From: Agelaius tricolor
Lineage: Eukaryota; Chordata; Aves; Passeriformes; Icteridae
Length of the DNA stretch: 64,000 nucleotides
Reading direction: 5' to 3'
Assembly: GCA_023055355.1 (NCBI GenBank)
Contig: JALJCS010000001.1
Span: forward strand, 96,581,381-96,645,380
Part shown: piece after piece, positions 1 through 12,812 of the stretch
Layout of the letters: the number at the start of each line of letters is the position of its first letter
How positions within the stretch are numbered: position 1 is the first letter of the stretch
Made by a program: the position numbers and the translations under genes
The notes under the pieces: model-generated
Seen by the model: the letters and a program-made list of their open reading frames with translations, nothing else
What the model was told of the DNA's origin: nothing
The model's database searches: none

Positions 1-1029
1 CTCTCCTCTTCACTGGTTGTAGGATTAAGTCTGGAGGAACAAGTGCAGAAGTGGATCCTGGTCATTCCTAGTGCCCTGAGCTGGCGTTGCAGAAAGACAC
101 CATATGCTGCAACTCAGATTCTGAAAATTCCAGGATGCTAGACATTTTCTTTTCCCTTTATTCTTTTCAGTAATATCAGTAAAGTAGGAAAACAATAGTA
201 AACTTCTCCTTTTCAGAGACACCCTTTGGCCAGTTAATAAATGATTCTTTCTAAAAAAATCTTGCTTGTTCAATTTACATTCACTTGGCTGCCTGAAGAC
301 AGCTCCTTTCCCTAGCCTGCATTCAACAAAGGAAAGTCTCATACTGTTCTCCTACTGATCTTGCACTTCAGACACCAAAACACAGTATTGATGTTTGTCT
401 GTTTGACAGCAGAATGTGTGCAGGGAATGGAGAAAACAGCCTGCAAGCAAACAAAATTACTCATTATACTAAGAGAACTATCCTTAGCCAAGTCTCGATA
501 CTAAGCATGCAGTAAAAGAGAAGAAAGAATAAATGGCATATTTTCTGGATTGCAAAAAGAAAATTATTCACTAAAAGGGGGGATATATGAGTACAGGGAT
601 GCATACTGTCTTTTCTAAATATCTACATTGGATTATGGACTCTGGCTCAAGGCTAAGTGGACTGAAGGAGGGATAACCCTTCTCTGCTTCAAGGCTGACA
701 CTGAGTGTGGGCTGGTTCCCCTACAGCAGCCTGTGCCTTGGTCTCCATGCCTAGGCAGACATTTGCTCTCTGTACGGATCCAAATCCCAAACTAAAATAT
801 AAATTAAGACTGAAGGTACAGGTGAAACTTAAAGCCTCAAGGCTTTGATCTAAATTATTGCAGGCACATGACAGGCACTACTGAAAAATACCATTCCAGT
901 AATACAAAATATCACCATCTTCTATCATTTGTATAAAACCAATTATTTTTTCATATGTAAGACAAAGGATGATATATACTTCCACTGCAAATGTCTTAGA
1001 GATTTACTCAAACACCAAAAACCCATGAT

Positions 1030-1069
1030 GTTTAGAATAATGAATATAAGTTTAGAATAATGAATATAA
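1030..1069. repeat. Perfect 20-bp tandem duplication (2 copies)
   Basis: Two identical 20-base units starting GTTTAGAATAATGAATA lie head to tail with no spacer. The lack of differences points to a recent local duplication, such as replication slippage. No function is implied. Confidence 0.95.
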
Positions 1070-2903
1070 GGTGAAGAGAGGCCAAATAGAAGCTTTCCAC
1101 AAGCACAACTAAACCAAGCATAAAAACCCCCAAAAAAACAAAGAGCACAAAGTATCTGCCTAAAATAAAATAAAAAAGAACACACGGAGAAGAATAATTA
1201 AATGAACTGGCAGAACTGATCTTTTTTTATATGATTTCAACATGACAATCATCAGATTTAAATGTATGTCTTTGACAGTACAGTAGTAGATAGTTGCAGA
1301 CATGGCTGAGAAATCTGGAAAATTACTTGCACAACTAAAGAAAAATACATTCGGTGATTCTGTGATCTTCCAAGCCAACCCTTCATTGTTGTGAGTCCCA
1401 GCTTCTTGCCCTGGCCTTCAGAGCCTGGCATTTCTGAAGGCTGGACCTGCAAGGAAAGATGAAAGCAAAGAAAGTTTTCAATATCTTACCCTTTTCCATG
1501 TCCCATGTCATCAGGACAATTGTCCCTTTCAATAGATTCCCTCCCCATTTTCCCTACTCTTCCTTTCATCACCTATTTACTTACAAGAAGCCCTTCTTTT
1601 GCCTTTGGATATCCCAAAAGATTCCACTCCAGCTGGGCTTTGGCACTCTTAACCCCTATCCCTGCACCTTCAGACAGTGTTTCTATATTCCTTCTGGGCT
1701 ACCTCTCCATGCTTCCACTTCTGTAGGCTTCCCTTTGTGTTTGATCTTTGCCAGAATGTTCTTGTTTGTCCATGAAGGTCTCCTCACATTTGCCTTTCTG
1801 CTTCGGTATAGACTGCCCTCAAGCTTGGAGCTGGTGATCCTTGAATATCAACCAGCTTTCTTAAACTTCTTTTTCCTTTTCATCTCATAGGAGTCTTTCA
1901 AGCAGATCCCTGAAGAGGCCAAAGTCTGCTTTTTATTCTCTGTTGAAACCCTCAAATGTCCTTGTATCATCCCATTTGCCATTAGATTTGCACAGAAAAC
2001 TGAAGATTGAAAAGAAGAGAATCAAAGCTGTGTCCTAAGTTCATGTCCCTCTATTTAGGAACAAGATATCAAAACAAATACATGCCATTAACACAAAACC
2101 ACATACACTAGATTTCACAGACTTTCACCTTATCCATTATCAGTACACACAGCGAAATTAATTCTAAATTCTCGACAGGAAATGACTAAGTCATTTAATG
2201 ATTATATCATCTATGCACCTATAAACATCATATACACACATATTGATATATATCAGCATGATACACACACAACATAATATTTGTACATACACAAGTATGA
2301 AAATGAAACCATTAAAAAAATTGTAAGCTGTGGTTAAAAAAGGATGTGTGCCATTTCTTTTTCTGTTTGGAGGCAGTATTTAGAACAAGAAAAGTTTATG
2401 CCAGTTATACATTATTCTTCTAAAATTCCATGTCTAGCACTGGAAGAACAGATTGACAAAAACAGTAACTTACATTTTAAAACAAGAACAACCACAAACA
2501 ATTAACCAGAAAAAATATCTGATGTACTATGTCTAGGCAGGACTGGCACATTTAAGTCTACTGAGAAACACTATGGAATGCTTTCGAATGGCCATTAGGT
2601 AAAAAGAAAAAGGAGTCTGATATATTATATATAATGTAATAGACTATAATAGATCCTTATGTAAATAAATGCATTGGAAAAGATTTTTAAAAGTAAATTT
2701 ATTCAGTTCTTTACTGAAATTCATGCTGAAAACATTTTACTTATTCACAAGCTAAAACAAGAACTAGACACAGAAAATTGAAATTAATGTGGCTGCAGAG
2801 TGCAACTCACTCTCCATACTGAAAATCAATAATTTTCTGTATCACTGTTGCTATAACCTAATAGGTGTCAAGATGAGATATGCTAAAGATTTATCTTTAT
2901 CAA

Positions 2904-2967
2904 GATATATATTTATATATACATATAATGTATATGTGTGTGTGTGTGTGAGAGAGTGTGAGCGTGT
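2904..2967. repeat. AT/TG microsatellite
   Basis: A compound simple repeat. An ATATAT-rich stretch runs into eight uninterrupted TG units (2935-2950), then AG and TG/CG variants. It is a likely length-polymorphic locus. Confidence 0.9.
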
Positions 2968-3030
2968 ATTTCATTTAATATTTTATTTTCATGTATATTT
3001 TTAAATCCTGAATGAAAACTAAATTTTAGG

Positions 3031-3182
3031 ACAGAATCAAAATTGGTCAAGGCTGGAAGAGACCCATGGATATCATCTGGTCCAATCCCAGTTGCTGGTT
3101 TCCCAGGATAATGTCCAGATGGCTTTTGAACATCTTCAAGGAAAGAGACTTGAAAATCTGGCTGGACTACTTCACGTTCTCA
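3031..3182 (-). mobile_element. CR1 LINE, 3' fragment (old, diverged)
   Basis: Read on the plus strand, this segment opens with ACAGAATCA, then a 'GGCTGGAAGAGACC...ATCATCTGGTCCAATCCC' pattern and 'CAGGATAATGTCCAGATGGC TTTTGAACATCTTCAAGGA'. Order and spacing are those of the avian CR1 3' untranslated region in reverse complement, so the element lies on the minus strand with its 3' end near 3031. It is only about 150 bp long and clearly diverged, with the 5' part missing. That is normal for CR1, whose copies are mostly 5' truncated. The far end (3165-3182) is vague. It has no coding capacity. Confidence 0.88.
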
Positions 3183-6100
3183 GTTTGTGATTATGAGATG
3201 ATTATAAAAGGTATTTGCAATGATAATCTAATGTGATGCACTCTTAAGCATGTTTTAATGTACTCAGAAAAAGGAAGTTAGTAAGCAAAAGACCACGTGA
3301 CAAACTAAGATACTATAGCCAGTAGCAGATCTATTACTAGAACTGTCAGAGCATATTTCTAGTAAGAACTGATTTCACATATATATATGGAGTTATAGAA
3401 CAACTTAACAGAGCACGTTGGCAGAATGAGTCACAATAGGTGACAGACAATGAAAACCCAAAGGAACTGCAAGTATATGTCTGGCCCCGTTTGTTGCAGT
3501 CACTGGGTGCTGACACCAGAGATTTTACACCCCTATTGCCTAATAAAGCTAAGTCTCACCAGTCTCAAGGACCATCTATGCAGTGGTGTACACTTGGAAC
3601 TGCAGAGAGCTTATATCAAGGATTAAATCCCCTAAATACCTTGACCAGGGATTTAGAGATAATTTTGGTGAGCTGAGTGGCAAGTTCTTGTTGCATTGCA
3701 CAGTGGGTCTGTCCTTATCAAGGACAGGGGCTTGGCACCACCCAGAGCTCCTGCATTTGCCCCCAGCACAAAGAGGTGGGAAGAACTGGGACCACTACAG
3801 GCATGAGCCTAGCTCTGCTAAGAGGATGCAAATACTGAGACGAGGGCTAGGGGTCACAAAAATCCTGCTGGATCTGCCACTTTGAACCTCTACTCCAGGA
3901 TATAGTACTATTTTCTTCCAAAGTTTTGCACTGATCCTCACTCTTCACGACTGCTGGGTTATTTCAGCAGGCCTCTGCATCCTGATTTCTAACTCTGTTC
4001 CTCTCTTGTGCCTTGTATGGGTGCTCTGGGCATGAGGCCAGTACTGGCTTTGTTTTGGTTTTGAAGTTCAAGAACCATGCTTGGTGGAACAATTGGGACT
4101 TCTTCTGTCAATACATTGCCTGCCACTCTAAATAAAAGTTAAAGAGAACAGGGTGCCCAAGAGCTATTTCAGGCCCTGGGTCAAAATACTTCAGGCTTCT
4201 CACACTTCTCAGCAGCTCTGACAGAATCTTATCAGAAGTCCCCTGGGCAGAAAATTGTTGTGATTACAGATGGCTTTAATACAACAAAATTGAGAAAATG
4301 TTTTAATATGCCGTTGTTATGTGCTACCAACTTATGTGCTTAAGGTTTCTTCACTACATAATCTCCTTCTCTTTACCTCTAACTGGCATCTGTTGTAAAT
4401 TTGCTTTTCTTAAGTAACATTCCATTAAAGGAAATTCTTGGCAGAACTGTGCACTTGAATTATCCTGTTGTAATTCTATATTTGATTGTCCAGAAACAGA
4501 AGTGAGTTTGGCCCTATCTGCTTGGGATAATCATCATCACTGTATTTCACCTCTTCTCTGCAAATATTTTTAGTGTGTTCCTGCTAGGATGAGAAAGAAT
4601 TCTGTAGAATTCATTAGGTTATTGTACTTGGCTGTGCAAAGAGAAATGCAGAAATGTAAGAAGAAGATTAGGAGTTTGGAAGAGATGACTTTTTACCAGA
4701 AAAAAGCAGATCCCACCTAAGAATCATAACTACACTTAAACAGCTAAATACATTTTAAAATTTGGTTTTTGGTAATTCTGGCAGAACATATGTTTTGTTT
4801 CTCCAGAGTCAACAGAGCCTTTTACCTACCTTAAAAAAATGCTTATTATGCTCATAAAGGAACTAATATTAAAGGATCTGAGAAAATATTGCTTTATCTT
4901 GCTGGAAAAAATGTTCCACTGTGGAAACTTAGGAAAAAGAATCAAACTTTTAGGAGTCCCAGTTCTTTGAGATGATAGGACTTGATGTGCTGCAGCTTCT
5001 AACAACGGATTGCAAGAGCCTGCTAATTTAGAGACAGGTTAATTAACTGCAGTAGCATCTCCCAAGATTTCCAATGTAGGACAGGAAACACTAAACCAAT
5101 TCAGAAAAATAATATGACAGTGGTAGGAAACAGAGATTAAAAAAAAGGTCACTACCAGGCTGTCTCTCCTTGGGAAGTCTCTTGTATCCAGCTGGGTATT
5201 ACTTCAAAAAGCTGGTCCCAGCAAAGGTGTTTCTCTCTGCTCTTAACTGCTGATTTTTAAAACTGAAATGCTGTTGCTGAAGCAGAGAGATTTAGTCAGC
5301 CTAAAATAGTTAATTAATTCTTCCCTTATCTTTGATAGCTTCTTGTTCTCTTTATGGTAAGTGAATAACACACTCATTTCAGGGTCTGCATTATGTTTCT
5401 CATTACGCACTGACCTTGGTTTGATGCTCAGTGACTGATCAGCACTGGTCTTTTTTCACTCCCACAATACAGAAAATGGCATCCTCGCCCTTCTATTCTC
5501 TCTCCCACAGCTGAGTAACAAAACAGCAGCAGCAGTGTTAGCTACAGGCACAGCATGATTCTCTCTGCCACAAACTATTCACTCCAGATCTTTCAAAGCT
5601 TTATAGTGTTTTCTCTAGGTTTTGATGTGCTTGGTCTCAGGGACCATCTCTTTGCTCTTCTGTACAGCATCTGGCTGATGGGCCCCCCATCCAGGGCCTG
5701 CTCTCACAGGTTTTATAGTGATGTTGTAACAACAACAACAGTAGTTAAGATTAAATGCCACCAAGTCTCTGGGTTTGCTGTAACCCAGCACAGAGATGTT
5801 GTTTAATTTCTCTCTTGGAAACTGTCAAGAAAACAAGTTGCCTAGCAAGAAATATTAGGAAATATGTCAATCTTTCTTAAATTTACAGTCAAGCACAACT
5901 TTCAGGTTTCTTAGTTGCACAAAGTTAGCTGTACCTGAAAGACGTAGCAGGAACATTTCTTTCTCTCCCTAGAATTGGTTTCAGTCACTATCACTGGGAT
6001 GTCCTGATTCATTTCTGCCATTTGCAATCTAACCATCTTCAGTATCTTCACCTTCCACCTTCAGTATCTTTTCTCTTCTGTAGTCCTAAGACATTTTAGC

Positions 6101-6456
6101 TTTTCAAATTACTAAAGACCACAGAAATCTAGGGTAAATCAAGCCTGTATAGAATTTCCAGTCTCTTAAAAATAAATAAGAATAAATCAGAATAATTTTT
6201 TTCTATCTGAATCCTATAAAAAGAAACATCAATACCATAACCAAAGGAATAGAAATATTTCTTAGAGAAATGTGTTCAAAATCCAAAGTTTTAATGTTAA
6301 CATCCAGATAAACTATTTAAAACTTTGGAATAATGGAATATGATGGGAACTAGTCAACATTTTCAAATGGATTTACTTTTCCCAGTAGTAATTTCCCAGA
6401 AAGATCAAAAGGCTTCTAAACTAAAGAAGGTGGGTCTCATTAGTATAAAAATAATT
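3183..6456. other. Non-coding DNA, no recognisable gene
   Basis: The interval between two CR1 pieces holds no gene I can support. At 3440-3885 two overlapping plus-strand open frames (78 and 100 codons) cover a slightly GC-richer patch. This patch contains AATAAAG followed by a CTCACCAGTCTC-like stretch, loosely reminiscent of an LTR R-U5 region. No paired LTR, primer-binding site or retroviral domain was found, so it is left unassigned. Short AAC triplet runs occur near 5.73 kb. The rest is AT-rich and featureless to my reading. Confidence 0.6.
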
Positions 6457-6560
6457 AGAATCATAGAATCATTTAAGTTGGAAAACTCATTTAAGACCTT
6501 CAAGTTCAAGTAATGCTGCCAAGTCCATCACTAAATTAATAAATAGAGAAGCACTTGAAG
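6457..6560 (-). mobile_element. CR1 LINE, short 3'-end fragment
   Basis: The plus strand reads AGAATCATAGAATCATTTAA, then GTTGGAAAACTCATTTAAGAC, CAAGTTCAAG and GCTGCCAAGTCCATCACTAAA. This is the reverse complement of the tail end of an avian CR1 subfamily. That subfamily's 3' terminus is an ATTCTATG-type octamer repeat preceded by sequence complementary to 'CACTGCCAAGTCCACCACTAAA'. The element therefore lies on the minus strand with its 3' end at about 6457. Only about 100 bp remain. It is diverged and non-coding. Confidence 0.85.
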
Positions 6561-8229
6561 TGACTGGGCAAGATGGAACCAAAGTTAAAGGGTATATAAA
6601 CAAAACTCTCTCACACTCATTGTACTATCATTTTCTGGAGTGCTTTCACCCAAGTCTAAAGCTTTCTTCTCGGAATCATACTGTGCCTGTTCCCTTTGGC
6701 TTTCCAGGAGGACTTCCCTCTCACCTCCATGGATGCTGGCTGTGTGCCTGCTGCCTGCCCTTTGTGCAGCCCCAGAGCAGAGGATGTCCTGCTCAATGCG
6801 GTGCTTTTCCAGCTCCTCTACTGGCTTCTCAGCAGCCACCCCATGGGGCTGTGGGCAGGAACTGGCCCTGCTCCCCTTGCTGGTACCAGCAACCTTCACC
6901 CACTCCTCTGCATCAGCCAGATGGAGAGAAAACAAACCCAAAGTGTCACCAGAACCCACATGAAGGTGTTAACCTATACAAAGCACCAAGACTACAAATC
7001 TATTTTGTACATCTCCCAGCCTTCTGGTCTGATGCCAGCTGAGATCTGAAATTCCTTGTACTGCATGTATGGTCATTTAGGATATTGCTTCCAAAATTGT
7101 TTTTGGCAGAGAGGTGTGGAAGGTGGAGGAGCAGTGCTTGAAAGAAGAAATAATCCTTTCCTTGAAGGGGTTAGTTTTGGCTATAAGGATTTATTACTAT
7201 AAAGCATACCTCTGTCATACCCTCTCCAAAAAAAACCCCACCTCAATTATTCCAGATAATTGTAGGAATAACAAACTAGCTAAATAAACAAATATCCTGT
7301 GAACAGAAAGCCTGGTTGTGTTTTCATTTTTTTTCTCTGCACTTCCAGGATCTTGGCAGCTGGGTGTGAAATCCAGTGCCTGAGAGCACAGCTCTGTGAG
7401 ACCCCCGCAAGACCCTGTGTGAAGGAGGAGCTCCTGCCCATCTGCAGGGGTAACACAGGCACTGTGGGTGGGTCCCTAACAAATCAGCTGAGCAAAATTC
7501 AATATAAAATTCAGGTTAGAAGTCTTCTTCAACATAACCTGTTCCTCTTGTACCCAGCAGCTACATACATCTTCTGGTGGAGCCCAGAGACTGAGCTTCC
7601 TGTCAGGGCAATGCATGTGGAATTGTTTGCTCTCAGGTTGCTAGGAGATCTACTCTTTCTCAGTTCTATGCTCCCAGATAAAAGTGCTCCCACACTACAA
7701 AAATAAAAAAATATTTTTTTGTCTTTTTTCCAGGTGTTGTGAGCACTGCTCTGCTGTGCTCTGGGAGAAAAGTTACAGACTACCACTAGCCTGGTTTTGC
7801 ACTCAGCTAGGTTTTGGGTGGGAACCACCCACACCTGAAAATCTCAGGGAAGGAATGGGAAAAATCATGAAGATGAGCTACTCCCCAGAACTGCTGTTGC
7901 ACTTGCACTTGCATTTCTTACACTCTGAGTTTGAATCTGTGGGCCAAAAGGCTACCTAAATACTTTTTCAAGTTCCTAGGGGGAAAAAGAAATAAATATG
8001 GGCTTAGATCTCCAGTGACTCCAATGGGCAAGGCAGCAAGCCCTGAAAAACCAGATCAGTAAGAAACTCAGTTTCTGCTGAACCCTCTTGGGAGAATATC
8101 CCTCTGAAACAGAAACTGTTCAACTGTTTGAAAAAGAGCATGTGTTTATTTGTCTCACCAGACCAATGAGATGAGAGCCATAGATTAGTTGGAAGGGAAG
8201 GTAGAGGTCCTTTACACTAAATCCTGTTA
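6561..8229. other. Non-coding DNA with a GC-richer patch
   Basis: The 6690-6960 part is GC-richer than its surroundings and is open in several frames on both strands (up to 160 codons at 6560-7042 plus, 124 codons at 6585-6959 minus). Another mixed patch with open frames lies at 7299-7960. None of the translations resembles a family I know. Several frames being open at once is what a locally GC-rich, TAA-poor sequence gives. A pyrimidine tract plus AG occurs before 6707 and before 7350, but no convincing donor-acceptor pairing follows. Left as unassigned non-coding DNA. Confidence 0.55.
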
Positions 8230-8940
8230 TTTCAAAATGAAAGAAAACATTTTCTGCCTAGGAAATTTGATCTGTGCATTTCATTTAGTATTTATCTTGA
8301 GGTTACATTTATATTAAACTGCTCACATAAATCCTTTTGCCCTGGATTTTTCAAATATTGTTACACTTGGGCTTATATTTTGTCATTGCTTAATAACCAG
8401 TACTTTATCAAATTCTGCTGATCTTATTACCTCATTTTTTTAACAGACAGTACACAGTAACCAGGCACATTGCTAAATAAATTTAATTGTTAATTTGAAT
8501 GCCTAATACTAATCAAGTATCCTTTCCCTTAGAAATAAAGATGCTATAGAATGGACATATTCTGATTTAACTGTAGGCACCAATTAGAAAACAAGCTAAA
8601 CTGTGATTTTAAGCAGGAGTAACTCCAAATTTTTTTTGTTTGTTAATTAGAAATATTTGTCTTTCAAAAAGGGTCTATAATATTCATTAAGTTGGGTGTT
8701 TTGTAGCTGCAGAATTTTTAAGTCATCATTTTTAAAAATAAAATATTTTCCATTCCCACTGGCAAAATTACCTGACAATGAACCACAAATAACTTGTTTG
8801 GACTAATATTTTTGACGACTTAAATCTAACTTCCAAGCTTTGTCATTTGTAAATATTTCCATGCCTATTTTACTGTAATTTGTATTCAATAGTATTTTTG
8901 CAACAGTAATTCACTTTTGCTCTGCAAGTTCACACCTCCA
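8230..8940. other. AT-rich block with many TAAT cores (possible conserved non-coding element)
   Basis: About 700 bp with no repeats, no long open frame, and a high density of ATTA/TAAT homeodomain core motifs (for example around 8475-8520 and 8645-8700). Texture like this is common in conserved developmental enhancers, but also arises in ordinary AT-rich DNA. Without an alignment the call is only a suggestion. Confidence 0.2.
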
Positions 8941-11900
8941 AGGAAGGACAATTGGTGTGAGCTGGTTAGCTGTTTTCCTTTCTTTTCCCTTTCTCTGCAC
9001 TACTTGTCTTCTTCTTTTCTTCATACATTCAGTTATGTAGAACTGGCTTAGAGGTTTCCTTTCTGTACCTTTCTTTTATGAGTAAAGAACAGATTTCTGT
9101 CCTTGGGACTACATGGTATGGCTTTGTTCTCTTTGCTACTTCATGTCAACCACAACCTGGGAATTTCAAAGAGTCACTCCGAGACAGACTGGTATTTAAG
9201 TAATATCAGTGAAAGACATAATAAAAAAAGGAGAAAAAGAAAGTTGAGCCCTTTAACTTGTGCCTAGGTACCAGAATAATAGTTTTGTCGTGGGAGCTGA
9301 GATTGGAAAAGGTTTGCTGAACACTTTTGAGAGGGAAAGGGAGAGAGCAGCTCACACCACCAATGACAATATTATCTTGCAAGCCTTTACATCTATCACA
9401 CTGTCATTTTCTTGCATATTCAGATTTGCCACAGCATCTGGCAGAAAAGCTAATAACTGCAATTAAGGAAATCAATTCCTTAAAACAAATTGGAAGGTAT
9501 GGAAAATCTGAACTTTATCTGATTATTTCAGCTTACTCATGCTAAAGCCTGAAAGAAAGAAAAACCCCACATATTAACATTCTGACTAGAAAAAGCATAG
9601 GATGAAGCTGACTTAGTTAACCTTCTGGGTGATTAGACTGTTTAAAATCCTTCAATGTTAATGGTCTGAAACATAAGGTCATAAAGGCCGCTTACCATGG
9701 AGAGAGGGAAAGAGAAGTATAAATTCTCTATTGTATTTACTCTTGCAGAATTTGTTCTCTCTGACTACTTTCCTGATACATAGAGAAAACCTGAAAGAGA
9801 TGCATGCAACCAAAAATATCTTACTAATTGGGGCTGACTGTAGCAGCAAGCTTTCTATCACCAAACTTTAGAAGAAGAGGTTTAGGCCATTCCTCTGGCA
9901 GTGGGCAAACCATCAAAACTGTTTTGGTGCTGTCAGCACCAATTGACAGAGCTCTCATTTGCCTGCTTTTTCTCCTCACAGAACGAGTTAGTTTGAGAGC
10001 TGTAAATGTGGTTCATTGCCTTTGTCACAGACAGACACCCATGGGAAATGTACAATTCAAACTCCCCCAAACCAACTTATCCATGCTCTTTACCCGTGTG
10101 CTTTGTTATAAGCACATCATCAGCTGAAAAGTACTAGAAGTGAAAGACTTTGTAAGTACATTAACATAAGACCTTCCAATCAGAGTGGTTATTTAACCTG
10201 GAGTGATGAGTGTGAACCGTGTCTCATCCTCTCCTTCAAGACAGCTTTTCAAGAACAAACTGAATTTGGATTGTATAGAAATCTTTTTGGCACTATTGGT
10301 TTTTTTCCAGAGATTAAAGATTTGATAGAAAACATTCTTTCCATCCCTATGTGATCATGTGTATATTGGCCAATATTTTTAAACATGGAGTCCTTGGGCT
10401 GAACACTTTTGAATATCTATAAGTAGTAAATATATGCCCGGACTTTCAGATATGCTCAGAAACCAAAGTCACAGATCCCATAAAATTGCAGTTTATTTTT
10501 TGCCATAAGTAACTAAATACAAGAAAATAACTGTAAGAGAGCAGAATTCAGTACAGGTATTATTTTCTTTTGAGATTTCCATCTTGGCAGTAAATGGCTA
10601 CTTTGTGTGTCATCCTGTTACTGTTATACAGTTCTTCCAGACCTGACTGGGGAATTGAAAAGAGTAAGATAAATTTTGTTGAACAGAGCTGTACAAAACC
10701 AACCAACAAAAGAACCTTGATTTTAAATACTTGGAAAAACATATACAACAAATAATAAGTAGAAGTTTAGAAGCTGACTCAGAGTTCTGGTTTTTCTGTA
10801 GAACCCCATTGCACTCTTAGTCTCTGTCCTGGTTTCTGTCCTTTATCCCACCTCCATCCCCTTTTACCTCCAGTTTCTCCTGCATATGCTACCTTCTTAT
10901 ATTTATTCTCATATTTCATAGCGCATTTTCTGTTTTCTTTGTAGTCACATAATTTCTGAAGGGGCAAGGGGCAGAATGAAAAGGGACTGCTTGAAAGTAC
11001 ATGCCTTGACTGCCAGCCAGGAGGGCAAAGGCAGAGGGTGAGTGTTGAGCTCACTCAGCAGCCTTACCTTAAATCAGACAACAATGGGGACCATTCTTCA
11101 CTGTCCACTGATCAGGTTTCTATAAAAACTGTAGGGGTTTAATATCTTCTGGATACCTAGCTTTCTAGGAGAGTTTACTGGAGACTGAATTAAACTGGTC
11201 ATCTCTAATCCGCTGGCATAAATTTCTTCTCACTGTGGGATGCAGTTCACCATATACTGGAGAGAAAACATCCTTCGGGGCCTCCTGAGGTTTGTTATTC
11301 TGTTCCATTCTTTACTTCTCTGCTTTGCTGTCCTGCTCTGTACTCTTCTCTGCTGTACTCTCGAGCAGTGATGGGATTGTTTCTGAGTTCACTTTGTGGG
11401 TTAACTCATAAATCCTACCTCTCTCTTTTCTTTTCTGTGTGCCATGAGAGAAAATGGGATGTAGTAAAGGCAAAGGAGTATAAACCACATGCAATTAAAA
11501 ATATTGAACTAATTGGATGAGGGGCAGTGGGAGCAAAAGTGAGTGTGGAGATAGGAATCTAGCACCTGAAGTAGTTTACAGTAGATTTCAAGTGTCATTT
11601 TTTAGATGGCCCTTAAAGTGTTTCATAACTGATAAGACAAAGGACACCATAGAAAATTATTATCTGGAACTTCAAACTCATTCCTGTGCAAGTATCTCTT
11701 TGTAAGTCAAAGACACCACTCATGGGCATGAGTTTACTAGCATAAGGTGTTGATCCATCTAGGTGTTAGAAGGATCAAAAGCATTATCATGGAGAATTAA
11801 CGGTGTTGAGTAGAAATCTATTGCATTCCAGACCCTAGTAAGAATCTAAAATATTCAGTTCTCGTTGCCCCACTAAGACTTTGTCAACTACAACATCTTA

Positions 11901-12360
11901 GTCATTTAAGATAAAGAGTTCTTGAATTGACATCTTTAAAGGATTTTATAAAGATGTGCAGGACTGTTCATAAAAGAACACTAATTCCTGCACAGAGATG
12001 AAGGTATTCTTGGAGGACCTTGACAATATAACAAAGCAGGAAACAGATAAAAACAAGAATGGGAGATGTTCTAATTAAGCTTAAATGAAGAGAAGTCTGC
12101 ATATTCTGCTGTTTGCTCATCTTTATCTGTGTTAGAGGTGAAAAAAAGTCTCATTAGATTTCATAGGCCTAGAGAGCATGGTGCTGACTGGTTTCAGTAA
12201 ATGTATCCATCTTCCCCAGTGTTGTTCTGAGGCTAGCAATTTCCAACTATTTTAATTAGTTCTTGCTAGTTTTGCTTTTGTTTAGTTTTGGGGGATTTTT
12301 TAAAAGTTGCATAGAAAAGTCTTAAACACTTTTTTTTTTTTTAATCAAAGCAGTGAGTTT
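8941..12360. other. Non-coding DNA, no recognisable gene
   Basis: No gene is recognised. Open frames of 60-99 codons occur on both strands (for example 9828-10127 plus and 10779-11054 minus), but their translations are unrecognised. A 19-bp palindrome lies at 9924-9942 and is listed separately. The last 60 bases include a run of T near 12331-12344. I see no repeat family or RNA gene. Confidence 0.65.
9924..9942. repeat. 19-bp perfect palindrome, RE1-like sequence on one arm
   Basis: TTGGTGCTG T CAGCACCAA is a perfect inverted repeat with 9-bp arms. Its right half continues as TCAGCACC, three more bases, then TGACAGAGC. This resembles the two halves of the REST/NRSF element (TCAGCACC and GGACAGCGC), but with a slightly longer gap and imperfect right half. 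The palindrome is certain; the protein-binding reading is weak. Confidence 0.5.
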
Positions 12361-12710
12361 CCTCTAGAGACCAATGGCTAGCACTCCAGCAGAAGAACAG
12401 AGCAGTGGTGTTGCCAAGGTGCAAAGGGGCAGTGCTGCAGGCTCTGCTAAGCCTGGGCTCTGCAGCCCAAGGGCAGGTGGAAACCATGGCTCCATGCAGC
12501 CCTGCCCCATCAAAACTGGGGCTGCAGTCAGGTGCACTTGTAGAGGAGGGCAGTGGAGGTGCCCCCGTGTCCCCACCCAGGACAGTGAAGTGGCACTGTG
12601 GGCCTGACCTCCCTGCACCAGGGGCTCCTCAGGAAGGGCCCCTTGGGGACAGGGCACCACACAGCAAGTCCCCAGGCAGTGATCACCTTGACATGGGTGT
12701 CAGGCACAGG

Positions 12711-12737
12711 CACACCTCACACACCTGAGGCACACCT
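12711..12737. promoter_or_regulatory. Three CACACCT motifs (T-box half-site-like / E-box)
   Basis: CACACCT occurs at 12711, 12720 and 12731, within 27 bp. The complement AGGTGTG is the core of the T-box factor half-site. The second copy also forms CACCTG, an E-box favoured by Snail/ZEB factors. Close clustering is the only support. Confidence 0.3.
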
Positions 12738-12812
12738 CTGCCGCCTCCAAGCGCTTGGAGCTGGATGAGTAAGGACACTATACATTAGCTCTCCTGAGGT
12801 GAGCGACTTCAT

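Larger units (their letters stand above)
1..3030. other. Non-coding AT-rich DNA
   Basis: No gene is recognised here. Open frames exist, the longest being 143 codons on the plus strand at 1459-1890. That frame comes from a pyrimidine-rich stretch, has a biased F/L/P/S composition, and matches no family I know. The interval holds a perfect 20-bp tandem duplication near 1.03 kb and an AT/TG microsatellite near 2.9 kb, listed separately. The rest shows no repeat or RNA gene that I can name. It is probably intergenic or intronic. Confidence 0.7.

Noticed and set aside
1459..1890. 143-codon plus-strand open frame
   Set aside because: Driven by a pyrimidine-rich stretch; the translation is F/P/L/S-rich with no motif.
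6585..7049. Overlapping 107-160 codon frames on both strands
   Set aside because: Several frames are open at once in a GC-richer patch; none resembles a known protein and splice signals do not pair up.
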